Positions 32,910 to 42,520 of a DNA stretch of 64,000 nt are shown here, piece by piece; the stretch's first letter is position 1; the number at the start of each line of letters is the position of its first letter. Made by a program: the position numbers and the translations under genes. The stretch lies in the NCBI GenBank assembly GCA_963675435.1, contig OY776216.1:1550001-1614000 (forward strand), written 5' to 3'. Origin of the DNA: Saccharicrinis sp963675435 (lineage in GTDB: Bacteria; Bacteroidota; Bacteroidia; Bacteroidales; Marinilabiliaceae). The notes below the pieces were generated by a model, which searched no databases, was not told the DNA's origin, and saw nothing but the letters and a program-made list of their open reading frames with translations.

Positions 32910-33701
32910 ATGAAACAACCTTTGGCATATATTCATCCAGAAGCAAAAATAGCTCCGAATGTAGTTATTGAGCCATTTGTTACTATTGATAAGAATGTAG
33001 TGATTGAAGAGGGAACAAGGATAGGATCAAATGTAACAATTATGGAAGGCGCCAGGATTGGTAAAAATTGTAATATTTTCCCAGGAGCTGTAATCGCAGG
33101 TGTTCCTCAAGATTTAAAGTTCGAAGGTGAAGATACTGTTGCTATTATTGGCGACAATACAACAATTCGTGAATGTGTTACCGTTAATAGAGGTACAGCT
33201 TCAAGGGGCAAGACTGTAGTAGGAAAGAATTGCCTTTTAATGGCCTATACTCATATTGCACATGATACTATTGTTGGTGATAATGTAATTATTGCTAATG
33301 CTACACAGGTGGCAGGTGAAGTTCGAATTGATGATTTTGCTATCATTGGTGGTACTTCAGCAATACACCAGTTTGTTCATGTAGGATCTCATGTAATGAT
33401 TCAGGGTGGTTCATTGTTGAGTAAGGATGTTCCACCATATGTAAAAGTTGGTAATGCAAAAATGTCTTACGGAGGAATAAACTCTATCGGATTACGAAGG
33501 AGAAACTTTACCAATGATCAAATTACAGGAATCCAGAATATTTATAGAGTTCTATATCAAAGTGGATTAAATAATACAGACGCTATTGAGAAAATAGAGG
33601 CTGAATTACCTGCCTCTAAAGAAAGAGATGAGATTATTTTATTCGTTAAGAATTCTCAGCGTGGAATTATAAAAGGTTATACGTCAACCTCTGATAGATA
33701 A
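32910..33701 (+). CDS. lpxA: Acyl-ACP:UDP-N-acetylglucosamine O-acyltransferase
   Basis: The ATG at 32910 gives the family start MKQPLAYIHPEAKIAPNVVI and 263 residues; an upstream TTG at 32847 would add 21 residues without homology. Hexapeptide beta-helix with the catalytic His in AYTHIAHDTIVGDN, and the late motifs GLRRRNFTNDQI and helical C-terminus. It performs the first step of lipid A synthesis. It lies 257 bp after lpxC/fabZ, an unusually large gap for this cluster. Confidence 0.96.
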   Translation: MKQPLAYIHPEAKIAPNVVIEPFVTIDKNVVIEEGTRIGSNVTIMEGARIGKNCNIFPGAVIAGVPQDLKFEGEDTVAIIGDNTTIRECVTVNRGTASRGKTVVGKNCLLMAYTHIAHDTIVGDNVIIANATQVAGEVRIDDFAIIGGTSAIHQFVHVGSHVMIQGGSLLSKDVPPYVKVGNAKMSYGGINSIGLRRRNFTNDQITGIQNIYRVLYQSGLNNTDAIEKIEAELPASKERDEIILFVKNSQRGIIKGYTSTSDR

Positions 33702-33724
33702 TTTACCAGAGCGTTTAAAGATAT

Positions 33725-33762
33725 AAAGCCGGAAAGTTGAAAAAAACTTTTCGGCTTTTTTT
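33725..33762 (+). terminator. Intrinsic terminator after lpxA
   Basis: AAAGCCGGAAAGTT / AACTTTTCGGCTTT stem (one bulge-like mismatch) with a run of T. Confidence 0.88.
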
Positions 33763-33820
33763 ATGGATTTTATTTTTTCGTGCATCCTTTCTATAGATTA
33801 TTAATAAAAATAAAGATGTC

Positions 33821-35746
33821 ATGAAAAATTTAAGTTTAATAATATTGTGTACCATAATGAGTGCTTTCATTACACAGAATGTTGGAGCAATTAAGGTTGT
33901 TTCGGGAATTGTTTATGATCATAAACAACAAGTATTGCCAGGTGTTTCAGTTATGGAGAAAGGAACCCGAAATGGAACCGTAACTGATTTTAAAGGAGAG
34001 TATAAGATAAAGGTCTCTGATGATGCTAAATTTCTTGTGTTTTCTTTTGTTGGGATGAAAACACAAGAAGTTGAAATTAATAAGAAACTAAGTTCTAATG
34101 TAGTAATGGAACCTGATTTAAATTCACTAAATGAGGTTTCGATAGTTGCTGAAGATTGTGAATTAGAAGAAGAAATTGTTGTCGTTGGATATGGCGTTCA
34201 AAAGAAATCTACAGTGACAGGAGCAGTTAGTTCATATGTTTTACCCGGAAGAGAACCTCAATACAATCACCCCCGATTACTTCAAATGCAAGAAGACTAT
34301 GCTAGTGTAAAAGCCAATGTTTTTCTAGATCCGAAAATTGATCCCTTATCAACATTTTCTGTTGATGTTGACAGAGCTTCATACTCTAATATTCGTCGCT
34401 TTTTAAATGGTGGAACTCTACCTCCGAAAGATGCAGTTCGTATTGAAGAGATGGTAAACTATTTTAATTATAATTACAAAGGACCTAGAGATAAACGTCC
34501 GTTCGTGGTTCATCATGAAGTTGTAGATTGTCCTTGGAATAGAACGCATTATTTAATGAAAATAGCTTTGCAAGGCAAAAAGATTGATAAAGAAAACCTA
34601 CCTCCGTCAAATATTGTGTTTTTGTTGGATGTTTCAGGATCTATGAATGCACCTCAGAAATTACCATTGCTAAAATCTGCTTTGAAAATGTTGGTTAATG
34701 AACTAAGGGATGAAGATAGAGTATCAATTGTGGTTTATGCGGGAGCAGCAGGAATTGTTTTGGAGCCTACTTCCGGAAGAGAGAAGATTAAAATAATGGA
34801 TGCTTTAGATAAGTTGTCGGCAGGAGGTTCTACCGCGGGTGGAGCAGGCTTAAAATTAGCATATAAACTCGCTGCTGAGAATTTTATAAAAGAGGGTAAT
34901 AATAGGATTGTATTAGCTACGGATGGTGATTTTAATGTGGGGTTGAGTACTAATCTGGATATGGAAAATTTAATTGAGACTCAGCGCGATAAAGGTATTT
35001 ATATGACAGTTATGGGGTTTGGTATGGGTAATTATAAGGACTCTAAAATGGAGCTTATTGCTGATAAAGGCAATGGGAATTACTTTTACATAGATAATTT
35101 TCTTGAAGCAAAAAAAGCATTGGTAGAAGAATTTGGAGGAACGCTTTATACAATTGCTAAAGATGTAAAACTTCAATTGGAGTTTAATCCAGAGCATGTG
35201 GCAGGATATCGTTTAATAGGTTATGAAAATAGATTATTAAATAAAGAAGATTTTAATAATGATAAAATTGATGCAGGTGAAATAGGATCCGGCCATACAG
35301 TTACTGCGTTGTATGAAATTATACCAGTGGGAGCAGAGGATACAGCAAATTATCTTCATACAGCTGACCCCTTAAAATATCAGAAGGAGAAAAAACAAGA
35401 AAAAATTAAAACCAATAAAGAGTTTTTAGATGAATTGTTGACTGTTAAGCTTAGGTATAAATTCCCAGATGAAAACAAAAGTAATTTAATGGTAATACCA
35501 ATAAAAAATCAGGTGAAAGATTACGATGATGCTAGTGCTGATTTTATCATGGCAGCTAGTGTTGCAGCTTGGGGAATGAAATTTAAAAATGAAAATTATG
35601 TTAACAATATAACTATTGAAGATATTATTAATATGGCTCAAAAATCAGAGTGTGTTGATGAAATTGGATATTTTTCTGAGTTAATTCGATTAATGAAGAT
35701 TTCAGAGATACTTTCTGATGAATCCATAAAAACTTCTAAAAAGTAA
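33821..35746 (+). CDS. von Willebrand factor A domain protein (YfbK-like) with a SusC-like presequence module
   Basis: 641 residues. Signal peptide (~1-23); a CarboxypepD_reg-like beta-sandwich (~27-95; GIVYDHKQQVLPGVSVMEKG, NGTVTDFKGEYKI); then VVVGYGVQKKSTVTGAV (~120-136), the segment that normally joins this sandwich to the plug of SusC/TonB receptors. No barrel follows. Instead come the vWF_A N-terminal region (FSVDVDRASYSNIRRFLNGG) and a vWA domain with MIDAS motif LLDVSGSMN (~266-274) and STAGGAGL, then a DUF3520-like C-terminus. Probably periplasmic; the role is unknown. Confidence 0.9.
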   Translation: MKNLSLIILCTIMSAFITQNVGAIKVVSGIVYDHKQQVLPGVSVMEKGTRNGTVTDFKGEYKIKVSDDAKFLVFSFVGMKTQEVEINKKLSSNVVMEPDLNSLNEVSIVAEDCELEEEIVVVGYGVQKKSTVTGAVSSYVLPGREPQYNHPRLLQMQEDYASVKANVFLDPKIDPLSTFSVDVDRASYSNIRRFLNGGTLPPKDAVRIEEMVNYFNYNYKGPRDKRPFVVHHEVVDCPWNRTHYLMKIALQGKKIDKENLPPSNIVFLLDVSGSMNAPQKLPLLKSALKMLVNELRDEDRVSIVVYAGAAGIVLEPTSGREKIKIMDALDKLSAGGSTAGGAGLKLAYKLAAENFIKEGNNRIVLATDGDFNVGLSTNLDMENLIETQRDKGIYMTVMGFGMGNYKDSKMELIADKGNGNYFYIDNFLEAKKALVEEFGGTLYTIAKDVKLQLEFNPEHVAGYRLIGYENRLLNKEDFNNDKIDAGEIGSGHTVTALYEIIPVGAEDTANYLHTADPLKYQKEKKQEKIKTNKEFLDELLTVKLRYKFPDENKSNLMVIPIKNQVKDYDDASADFIMAASVAAWGMKFKNENYVNNITIEDIINMAQKSECVDEIGYFSELIRLMKISEILSDESIKTSKK

Positions 35747-35930
35747 CAAGGATAGAATAATGAGAATTCTTCAAAGTAAGTTTAACGAGGATTAAATTGG
35801 GTAAAAAAATAGAGGGAAATTTTGGATTTGAGAGTATTCAGTATTTTGAACTCTTAAATTACATGAGGAAATAGTGTTAAATCAAAATAAAAATTATTTT
35901 TTTAAAGTGCAGAATAACAGTTATTAATGT

Positions 35931-35951
35931 TTTGTCACGTATTTGTCACGT
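35931..35951 (+). repeat. Tandem 10-bp direct repeat TTTGTCACGT, possible operator
   Basis: TTTGTCACGT at 35931-35940 and 35942-35951, 11 bp apart, so both face the same side of the helix. This suits a dimeric or cooperative regulator ahead of the candidate transcript at ~35970. ACGT lies at the end of each unit. Confidence 0.5.
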
Positions 35952-35969
35952 CAGAAATTCTTGTATTTG

Positions 35970-36138
35970 TATAATGATTCGTTTCTTTGACAATACCAAA
36001 AGAAAAGAAGGTTTCATTATAAACAAGTGTGCTTTCAATCTCAAACCCATATGTAAACATTGAGTACCATTCCCATTCTTAAAAATCTAATTCTATAATT
36101 AGGATGAACCTGTCTCATTTTGAGACAGGTTTTTTTTT
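35970..36138 (+). ncRNA. Candidate small RNA or attenuated leader ahead of the TonB receptor
   Basis: A 170-nt stretch without ORF runs from a promoter-like area (TTTG at 35942; GTATTTG at 35963-35969) to a strong intrinsic terminator (36107-36138). A transcript ending there, 62 nt before the receptor ATG, would be either an independent sRNA or a prematurely terminated leader of the receptor operon. I do not recognise a known RNA family in it. The -7 box is imperfect. Confidence 0.35.
36107..36138 (+). terminator. Strong intrinsic terminator upstream of the TonB receptor gene
   Basis: AACCTGTCTCA-TT-TTGAGACAGGTT, an 11- to 12-bp perfect stem followed by nine T residues. It is 361 bp past the vWA gene stop, so it more likely ends a separate short transcript than the vWA mRNA. 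Confidence 0.9.
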
Positions 36139-36199
36139 GCTACTTTGCAACCTTTTAAAATATCAATTGTCCTATCTTTAAACAAAGAGTAAAATTACG

Positions 36200-38545
36200 A
36201 TGCAGAAAAACATATTGTTTATCATAATATTTAAACTATTCTTTTTTGTTGACATTTATGCAAATTTTGAAAATTTAAATGACAAGGTTGTGCTGAGTGG
36301 ATATATTAAGGATAGCAGCAATGGTGAATTGCTTATTGGTGCTAACATCTATTTTAAGGAATTAAAAACAGGTACCATCTCCAATTTGTATGGCTTTTAT
36401 TCTTTTAGTGTTGATCCGGGAGTTTATCAGGTTAATTTTGTTTACATGGGATATAAAACCATTAGTAAACGATTAGAAATTACTCAGGATATAGACCTGG
36501 ATATTGAATTGGAGGAGGAGACTGAAAATATTGAGGAGGTAGTGGTTTTAAGTAAAAAACTTGATGCCAATGTAAGGGATCCCCAAATGAGTGTTCAAAA
36601 ATTGCAGAGTAAAGATGTAAAAGCAGTTCCAGCATTAATGGGCGAAGTAGATGTAATAAAGGTTTTACAATTGATGCCGGGAGTGCAGGCAACCAGTGAA
36701 GGAGCCAGTGGGTTTAGTGTACGTGGAGGTAATCCGGATCAGAATTTAGTATTGTTAGATGAAGCGATAGTTTATAATGCAGGTCACATGCTGGGCTTCT
36801 TCTCTGTTTTTAACAATGATGCAATTAAAGACGTAAAATTATATAAAGGCGATATTCCAGCGTCATCAGGAGGAAGATTGTCGTCATTGGTTGATGTTAG
36901 GATGAATGATGGTAATAATAAAAAGATTGAAGGTAAAGGAGGGATAGGACTAATTTCTTCTAGATTAACACTGGAGGGACCAATAATCAAAGACAAAACC
37001 TCCTTTATTATTAGTGGGAGAAGAACTTATGCAGATATATTTTTACCTTTAGTTTCAGATGAAGAAGCACAAGATAGTAGATTGCATTTTTATGATTTAA
37101 ATGTAAAAATAAAGCATGTTATAAATAATCATAACCGACTCTATTTTAGTACTTATATGGGGCGAGATGTTTTTAAAGATGTGAATTCTCAAATCGATTA
37201 TGGTAATCAAACCTTTACATTACGGTGGAATCATGTTTATAATCCAAAGTTATTTTCAAACTTAACCTTTGTAGGTAGTAAATATGATTATGAGCTTGGA
37301 ACTAGTGAAGAGACTTCTGTATTTACATGGGAAAGCAGGCTTCGTGATTTTAGTTTAAAGTTGGATTACAATTATTATTTGAATCCTAATAATACAATTT
37401 CTTTTGGTTTTCAAAGTATTAGTCATAAAATTAATCCGGGGACAGCACAGGGTAAAGGTGAGGATTCTATGTTTAGTAAAGTTGAAGTACCGGACTCAAG
37501 AGGTTTAGAACATGGTATATATGTTTCAAATAATCAAAAAATAGGTGCCCGGTTAAATATAAAGTATGGCTTGCGATTTTCTGGCTTGCAAAATATTGGA
37601 GAAGGTACAGTTTATGAGTTTGATAATAGTTATGAAGCTATAAATCAACTAAATTATAAAAGCGGAGATATATTTAATTCGTATTGGGGATGGGAACCCC
37701 GGATAGGGATGTCATATATTTTAAATTCTACAACATCAATAAAATCTAGTTATTCTAAAACACGGCAATATATTCACTTGGCCTCCAATTCTACATCAAC
37801 AACACCATTAGATGTGTGGTTTATGTCGTCGCCAAATGTTAAACCTCAGATATGTGATCAATTTTCGGCAGGTTTATTCAAGAATTTTTCTGATCATACG
37901 ATAGAATCCTCCATTGAGTTGTTTTACAAGGATATGAAGAATACTATTGATTTTAAGGATCACCCTGACTTGTTGCTGAATGATAAAATGGAAGGGGAAA
38001 TTAGAACCGGAAAGTCATGGGCTTATGGAGCTGAATTTTTATTAAAGTTTAATCTGGAAAAATTTAATGGTTGGGTTGGGTATACATGGAGTAAATCATG
38101 GCGTAAGATTCCAGAGGTGAATAAAGGTCTAAAATATTTGTCGCCATATAGTCATGATCATGATATTTCATTTGTGTTAAATCATAAAATTAATAATCGT
38201 TGTCAGGTTGGTTTAAATTGGGTGTATTTTACAGGATCACCATTTACCGCACCTAATGGAAGAATATTTGTGGGTGGAGATATTGTGCCGATTTATTCTG
38301 CGCGTAATGAAGAAAGAATGCCAGATTATCATAGGATGGATGTATCTTTTACAATTAAAAATAAAAAGAAAGAAGGGAGGCGATGGGAAGGAGAATGGAA
38401 CTTCTCTGTGTATAATCTTTATGGAAGGAAAAACGCATGGTCTATCTTTTTTGAACAGGATGACAAAGACCCTTATAAAGCAACGGCTCAAAAAACATAC
38501 TTGTTTAAATTCGTTCCTTCAGTTACTTATAATTTTAAATTTTGA
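36200..38545 (+). CDS. TonB-dependent outer membrane receptor with CarboxypepD_reg-like domain
   Basis: 781 residues. Signal peptide (~1-21), beta-sandwich domain (~28-110; SGYIKDSSNGELLIGANIYF), and plug domain (EVDVIKVLQLMPGVQATSEG; FSVRGGNPDQNLVLLDEAIV). The beta-barrel extends to the end (…PSVTYNFKF, terminal aromatic). The segment after the sandwich is EEVVVLSKKLD, not the SusC GYG type, so it belongs to the receptor class that pairs with DUF4249 lipoproteins rather than SusD. It overlaps the next gene by 4 nt. The ligand is unknown. Confidence 0.93.
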   Translation: MQKNILFIIIFKLFFFVDIYANFENLNDKVVLSGYIKDSSNGELLIGANIYFKELKTGTISNLYGFYSFSVDPGVYQVNFVYMGYKTISKRLEITQDIDLDIELEEETENIEEVVVLSKKLDANVRDPQMSVQKLQSKDVKAVPALMGEVDVIKVLQLMPGVQATSEGASGFSVRGGNPDQNLVLLDEAIVYNAGHMLGFFSVFNNDAIKDVKLYKGDIPASSGGRLSSLVDVRMNDGNNKKIEGKGGIGLISSRLTLEGPIIKDKTSFIISGRRTYADIFLPLVSDEEAQDSRLHFYDLNVKIKHVINNHNRLYFSTYMGRDVFKDVNSQIDYGNQTFTLRWNHVYNPKLFSNLTFVGSKYDYELGTSEETSVFTWESRLRDFSLKLDYNYYLNPNNTISFGFQSISHKINPGTAQGKGEDSMFSKVEVPDSRGLEHGIYVSNNQKIGARLNIKYGLRFSGLQNIGEGTVYEFDNSYEAINQLNYKSGDIFNSYWGWEPRIGMSYILNSTTSIKSSYSKTRQYIHLASNSTSTTPLDVWFMSSPNVKPQICDQFSAGLFKNFSDHTIESSIELFYKDMKNTIDFKDHPDLLLNDKMEGEIRTGKSWAYGAEFLLKFNLEKFNGWVGYTWSKSWRKIPEVNKGLKYLSPYSHDHDISFVLNHKINNRCQVGLNWVYFTGSPFTAPNGRIFVGGDIVPIYSARNEERMPDYHRMDVSFTIKNKKKEGRRWEGEWNFSVYNLYGRKNAWSIFFEQDDKDPYKATAQKTYLFKFVPSVTYNFKF

Positions 38546-39444
38546 TGATGATAAATTACATAATTAAATATCTATTACTAGTAGTTGTTTTTTCTGTGGT
38601 TTCTTGTACTGAAGAAATAGAAATGGATCTTAATTCATCAGAACCCCAATTTGTGGTAGATGCATTTTTTACAGATCAAGATATGGATCACTTTGTTAGG
38701 TTGAGCATTTCTTCAGATTATTTCAGTAATAGTATTAGTCCTTATGTATCCGGAGCTACAGTTTTATTGTCGGATGAACATAAGGAAGTTGAGCTTGTGG
38801 AGGATTTATCTAATCCAGGTACATACATAATACCACGAACCTTTAAAGGTGAATATAATCAGGTTTATACATTATCTATTTCTGGAGTTGATATTGATGA
38901 AGATGGAATAGACGAAAACTATATTGCGTCAAATACATTATATGAACCTAGTCCGATTATAAAACTAGGTATGAACTGGGATACCAGTCGTAATGAAAAA
39001 AGATGGACTATTCAATTATATTCAAAAGATAATCCTGATCGTGAAGATTTTTATGCCTTTGCTGTATATGTCAATGGTAAGTTGTATAGTGATCAGATAT
39101 CAGAACTGGAATATGCATGGGATCGTTTCTTTAATGGTAACGATGTTTCTGGAGTTACTGTTCAGTCAATTTTAGAAGAAGATTCGGATGGCAAAGAGAC
39201 AGAAATGCCAATACAATTAGGCGATTGGGTTAAGTTGGAGATGCAAACAATTAACGAAGATTATTATCATTTTATTAATGCAGTACATGAAGAAACCGGA
39301 CTTCAGGTTCCTTTGTTTAGTGGACCTCCGGCTAATGTTCCTTCTAATGTTAGTAATGGAGGCAAAGGTTTTTTTAGAGTTTACTCAGTATCGGTGGATT
39401 CAATTCAGGTCACTCAGGAAATACTAGATTTAAGAGACGAATAA
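38542..39444 (+). CDS. DUF4249-type outer membrane lipoprotein partner of the TonB receptor
   Basis: 300 residues. A lipoprotein signal (LLVVVFSVVSCTEEIEMDL, lipobox VVSC near residue 22) is followed by the DUF4249 pattern: PQFVVDAFFTDQDMDHFVRL, SPYVSGATVLLSDE, then a beta-rich body with LFSGPPANVPSNVSNGGKGF near the end. The ATGA overlap with the receptor gene implies translational coupling and a receptor-lipoprotein complex, in analogy with SusCD. The substrate is unknown. Confidence 0.85.
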   Translation: MMMINYIIKYLLLVVVFSVVSCTEEIEMDLNSSEPQFVVDAFFTDQDMDHFVRLSISSDYFSNSISPYVSGATVLLSDEHKEVELVEDLSNPGTYIIPRTFKGEYNQVYTLSISGVDIDEDGIDENYIASNTLYEPSPIIKLGMNWDTSRNEKRWTIQLYSKDNPDREDFYAFAVYVNGKLYSDQISELEYAWDRFFNGNDVSGVTVQSILEEDSDGKETEMPIQLGDWVKLEMQTINEDYYHFINAVHEETGLQVPLFSGPPANVPSNVSNGGKGFFRVYSVSVDSIQVTQEILDLRDE

Positions 39445-39446
39445 TA

Positions 39447-39896
39447 TTATTTATTCTTTAGTTGTTTGAAAAATAATGTCATATTTTCTTCATCTTTTTT
39501 ACTTAATGAAGAAATATATATAGGAGGATACTTGGCCATTTGATTGGCAGACATTTGGTATAGGAAAAGTCTCTTTTTGTAAAGTTTAGCTCCTGTTGTT
39601 TCGAACTTAATAAAAGCAGATACAGGAATTTTATACATTTTAAATGAGCGATTAAAGGGAAATGAGTTGTAAAATTTCACTTCAACCTGATCATCAGCCT
39701 TCTCAAGTTCAAAGTAATAAAACCCGCCAGTCATAAAATAGAAAAGTGTTAATATGGTTAATATGCCACTTCCCCATTGAATTTCTGGCATCATCATAAC
39801 TGTTACAATTTGGCTGCATATAAAAGCAGCAAAAAAAAGGAGTGTCAATAAGGTAAGAAGTAATTGTATGCTTCCTGCTGTTTTTCTGTTGTTCAT
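39447..39896 (-). CDS. Small membrane protein of unknown function, PH-like C-terminal part
   Basis: The ATG at 39896 (MNNRKTAGSIQLLLTLLTLL) is preferred to 39932, giving 149 residues. Two TM segments (~10-33 and ~42-63) are followed by a cytoplasmic domain with alternating strands and a final helix (FYNSFPFNRSFKMYKIPVSA; EENMTLFFKQLKNK), resembling bacterial PH-like membrane proteins. No specific function can be given. Its stop lies 2 nt from the convergent DUF4249 gene stop, with no terminator visible. Confidence 0.65.
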   Translation of the reverse strand: MNNRKTAGSIQLLLTLLTLLFFAAFICSQIVTVMMMPEIQWGSGILTILTLFYFMTGGFYYFELEKADDQVEVKFYNSFPFNRSFKMYKIPVSAFIKFETTGAKLYKKRLFLYQMSANQMAKYPPIYISSLSKKDEENMTLFFKQLKNK

Positions 39897-40132
39897 GATG
39901 CCTTGTTTTATGCATTTTTTGTAAAAATGCATAAAATTTAAACATTTTCCTTCTTTAAATTTATAAAATCAAATAGTCTAAAATTACATTTTGAAGTGAA
40001 AATGGGTTGTGATAATTTTATATTGTAATAATATGCCATTATTTTAATAACTATTTAGTGTTTAGAACCCCTTTTTTATTTATTTTTGGCGCATAATTTT
40101 TCTGTGTTGAGAAGATCTAAATATAAAATTTA

Positions 40133-41200
40133 ATGCAAGTTATAGAAGAGAGTGAATCACATGTTTATGGAGCGGAAAATATAAAACAAGACCTGTCTGA
40201 ATTAATTAAGAAATATAATAACGGAAAGGTTTTTTTGCTTGTAGATACTGGTTCTTATGAATATTGTTATCCTAAAATAAAAGGGATGGCAGAGATCGAT
40301 GAGGATAATATTATTGTTATTGATCAGGGTGATCAAAATAAAAATATCGAAACTATTTCAAAAGTTTGGGAGTTTCTTAGTACTCATGGTGCCGATAGAA
40401 AATCGATGTTAATTAATCTAGCCGGGGGAATGCCTTGTGATTTAGGAGGTTTTGCTGCGGCAACATTTAAACGAGGAATCAATTTTATAAATATACCAAC
40501 TACTTTACTAAGTCAGGTAGATGCCAGTGTAGGTGGAAAAACCGGAATCAATTTTCATGGTTTTAAAAATGAAATAGGTGTTTTTAAACATGCATCAGCA
40601 GTTTTGGTAGATACTGATTTTGTTGAAACACAGGATCTGGAAAATATATGTTCAGGGTTTGCCGAGATGATTAAACATGTTTTAATATTCTCAGAAAAGG
40701 ACTGGGAAGTTATTAAGGTATTTGATATTAAAAATGCGGATATTGAAGAGTTAAAAAAGTTAGTAGTTAATTCAATTCATATTAAAGAGCATTTTGTAAA
40801 AGCGGATCCTACTGAAAAAAATGTTCGTAAATCTTTGAATTTTGGTCATACAATAGGGCATGCATTTGAAAGTTTTGCTATGAAAAAAGGGCGTCCTGTT
40901 TTACATGGCTACGCAGTTGCTTTTGGTATGGTAGCTGAGCTTTATTTAGGGAATAAGATATGTGGATTCCCTATAGAGAAAATAGAAGAAATTAGTGGTA
41001 TCATTAAGTCAATCTACGGTAAGTTTGAATTTAATCAGGATGATTTTGAAGAATTATTTTTCTTAATGACACATGATAAAAAGAATGAGCAAAATAAGAT
41101 TAATTTCACTTTGTTAAAAGATATTGGTGAAATAGAAATTAATCAAACCTGTACAAAAGAATTAATTTATGAAGCCTTAAACTTCTATAGGGATCATTAA
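40133..41200 (+). CDS. aroB: 3-dehydroquinate synthase
   Basis: 355 residues. NAD-binding and active-site motifs are present: NLAGGMPCDLGGFAAATFKR, PTTLLSQVDASVGGKTGINF, GFAEMIKHVLI, and zinc ligands Glu and two His (FAEMIKH; LNFGHTIGHAFE). It makes 3-dehydroquinate from DAHP, the second shikimate step. Followed after 44 nt by aroA, probably one operon. Confidence 0.96.
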   Translation: MQVIEESESHVYGAENIKQDLSELIKKYNNGKVFLLVDTGSYEYCYPKIKGMAEIDEDNIIVIDQGDQNKNIETISKVWEFLSTHGADRKSMLINLAGGMPCDLGGFAAATFKRGINFINIPTTLLSQVDASVGGKTGINFHGFKNEIGVFKHASAVLVDTDFVETQDLENICSGFAEMIKHVLIFSEKDWEVIKVFDIKNADIEELKKLVVNSIHIKEHFVKADPTEKNVRKSLNFGHTIGHAFESFAMKKGRPVLHGYAVAFGMVAELYLGNKICGFPIEKIEEISGIIKSIYGKFEFNQDDFEELFFLMTHDKKNEQNKINFTLLKDIGEIEINQTCTKELIYEALNFYRDH

Positions 41201-41244
41201 TCCTTATTTTAGGTCATCGTAGTAAATTAGATAATAATAAAAAA

Positions 41245-42468
41245 ATGCAATATAAAGTTTCTGCACCAGGGAAGGTGTCACCGTATACCGTGAATCTGCC
41301 AACGTCAAAAAGTATTAGTAATAGAGCGTTAATATTAAATGCATTGGCATATAGTGCTAGGCCTATTAAAAACTTGTCGGATAGTGATGATACACAGTTA
41401 TTAATAAAAGCACTTCAGTCAGAGGGAAGTAAGTTTGATGTGGGTGCAGCAGGCACTACAATGCGATTTTTAACAGCATTTTTATCTAAAATTGTTGGAG
41501 AATGGACTATTACAGGTTCGGAAAGAATGAAACAGAGACCAATTAAAATTTTGGTTGAAGCATTAAATAAATTAGGGGCTAAGATTGAATATGTTGAAAA
41601 AGAAGGTTATCCTCCTTTGAAAATATTTGGAAGTGCTCTTGAAGGTGGAGATTTGGAATTAGCTGGTGATGTTAGTAGTCAGTATATTTCAGCACTTTTG
41701 ATGATCGGACCTACCATGAAAAGTGGACTTCGTTTAACGCTTACTGGTGAGATTATTTCTCGTCCATATATTTTACTAACTCTGAAAATGATGGAAACTT
41801 TTGGAGTAAAGAGTCATTGGAAAGAAAATGTGATTACTGTACCAGAGGGACAATATCAGCCCACTGATTTTACTGTGGAGGCAGACTGGAGTGCGGCATC
41901 TTATTGGTTTCAGATTGCAGCTTTAAATAAAGGAAGTGAGTTGATTTTGAAGGGTGTAAAAAGATATAGTGAACAGGGCGATTCTAAGGTTGCTGAGCTT
42001 TTTACCCAGTTAGGTGTAGAGTATAAGTTTTCAAAAAATGGTTTGGTACTTAAAAATACCGGAAATGTTGGTAAGCAGTTCAATTATAATTTTATTGAGC
42101 AACCTGATTTAGCTCAAACTTTTGCTGTTACATGCTGTTGCTTAGGAGTTCCTTTTAAATTTTCGGGTCTTCAAACCTTAAAAATTAAGGAGACAGATCG
42201 TATCAATGCATTAATTGATGAGTTGAAAAAGATGGGGTTTGTATTAACATCAAATCAGGTTGATGACCTTATTTGGAATGGAACAACTTGTGATAAAAAA
42301 GAGGTGCCATGTATTGCTACATATAAAGATCATCGTATGGCTATGGCTTTTGCTCCCTCAGTATCAGTTGTAGGCAATGTGGATATTGATGACCCGGCTG
42401 TGGTATCTAAATCATACCCAAAATATTGGGATCATATTAAAGAGTTTGGTTATTCTGTAGAGGAGTAA
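41245..42468 (+). CDS. aroA: 3-phosphoshikimate 1-carboxyvinyltransferase (EPSP synthase)
   Basis: 407 residues, slightly shorter than the E. coli enzyme (427). Motifs: LPTSKSISNRALILNALA (shikimate-3-phosphate site), AAGTTMRFLTAFL (PEP site; the usual GNAGTAMR is here GAAGTTMR), SSQYISALLM, EADWSAASYWFQIAA, LKIKETDRINALIDEL and KDHRMAMAFAP. It forms EPSP from S3P and PEP. A terminator follows directly. Confidence 0.95.
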   Translation: MQYKVSAPGKVSPYTVNLPTSKSISNRALILNALAYSARPIKNLSDSDDTQLLIKALQSEGSKFDVGAAGTTMRFLTAFLSKIVGEWTITGSERMKQRPIKILVEALNKLGAKIEYVEKEGYPPLKIFGSALEGGDLELAGDVSSQYISALLMIGPTMKSGLRLTLTGEIISRPYILLTLKMMETFGVKSHWKENVITVPEGQYQPTDFTVEADWSAASYWFQIAALNKGSELILKGVKRYSEQGDSKVAELFTQLGVEYKFSKNGLVLKNTGNVGKQFNYNFIEQPDLAQTFAVTCCCLGVPFKFSGLQTLKIKETDRINALIDELKKMGFVLTSNQVDDLIWNGTTCDKKEVPCIATYKDHRMAMAFAPSVSVVGNVDIDDPAVVSKSYPKYWDHIKEFGYSVEE

Positions 42469-42483
42469 AAAAAGAATAGATTA

Positions 42484-42519
42484 AAAAGGTGAATGACGGT
42501 GTTGTTCACCTTTTTTTTG
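42484..42519 (+). terminator. Intrinsic terminator after aroA
   Basis: AAAAGGTGAA / TTCACCTTTT stem with eight T. It lies between convergent genes. Confidence 0.88.
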
Positions 42520-42520
42520 C

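Noticed and set aside
38256..38567. 103-codon open frame overlapping the 3' end of the TonB receptor gene
   Set aside because: It lies in another frame inside clear receptor barrel sequence, which is fully conserved in style to its last aromatic residue; the overlapping frame is a composition artefact.
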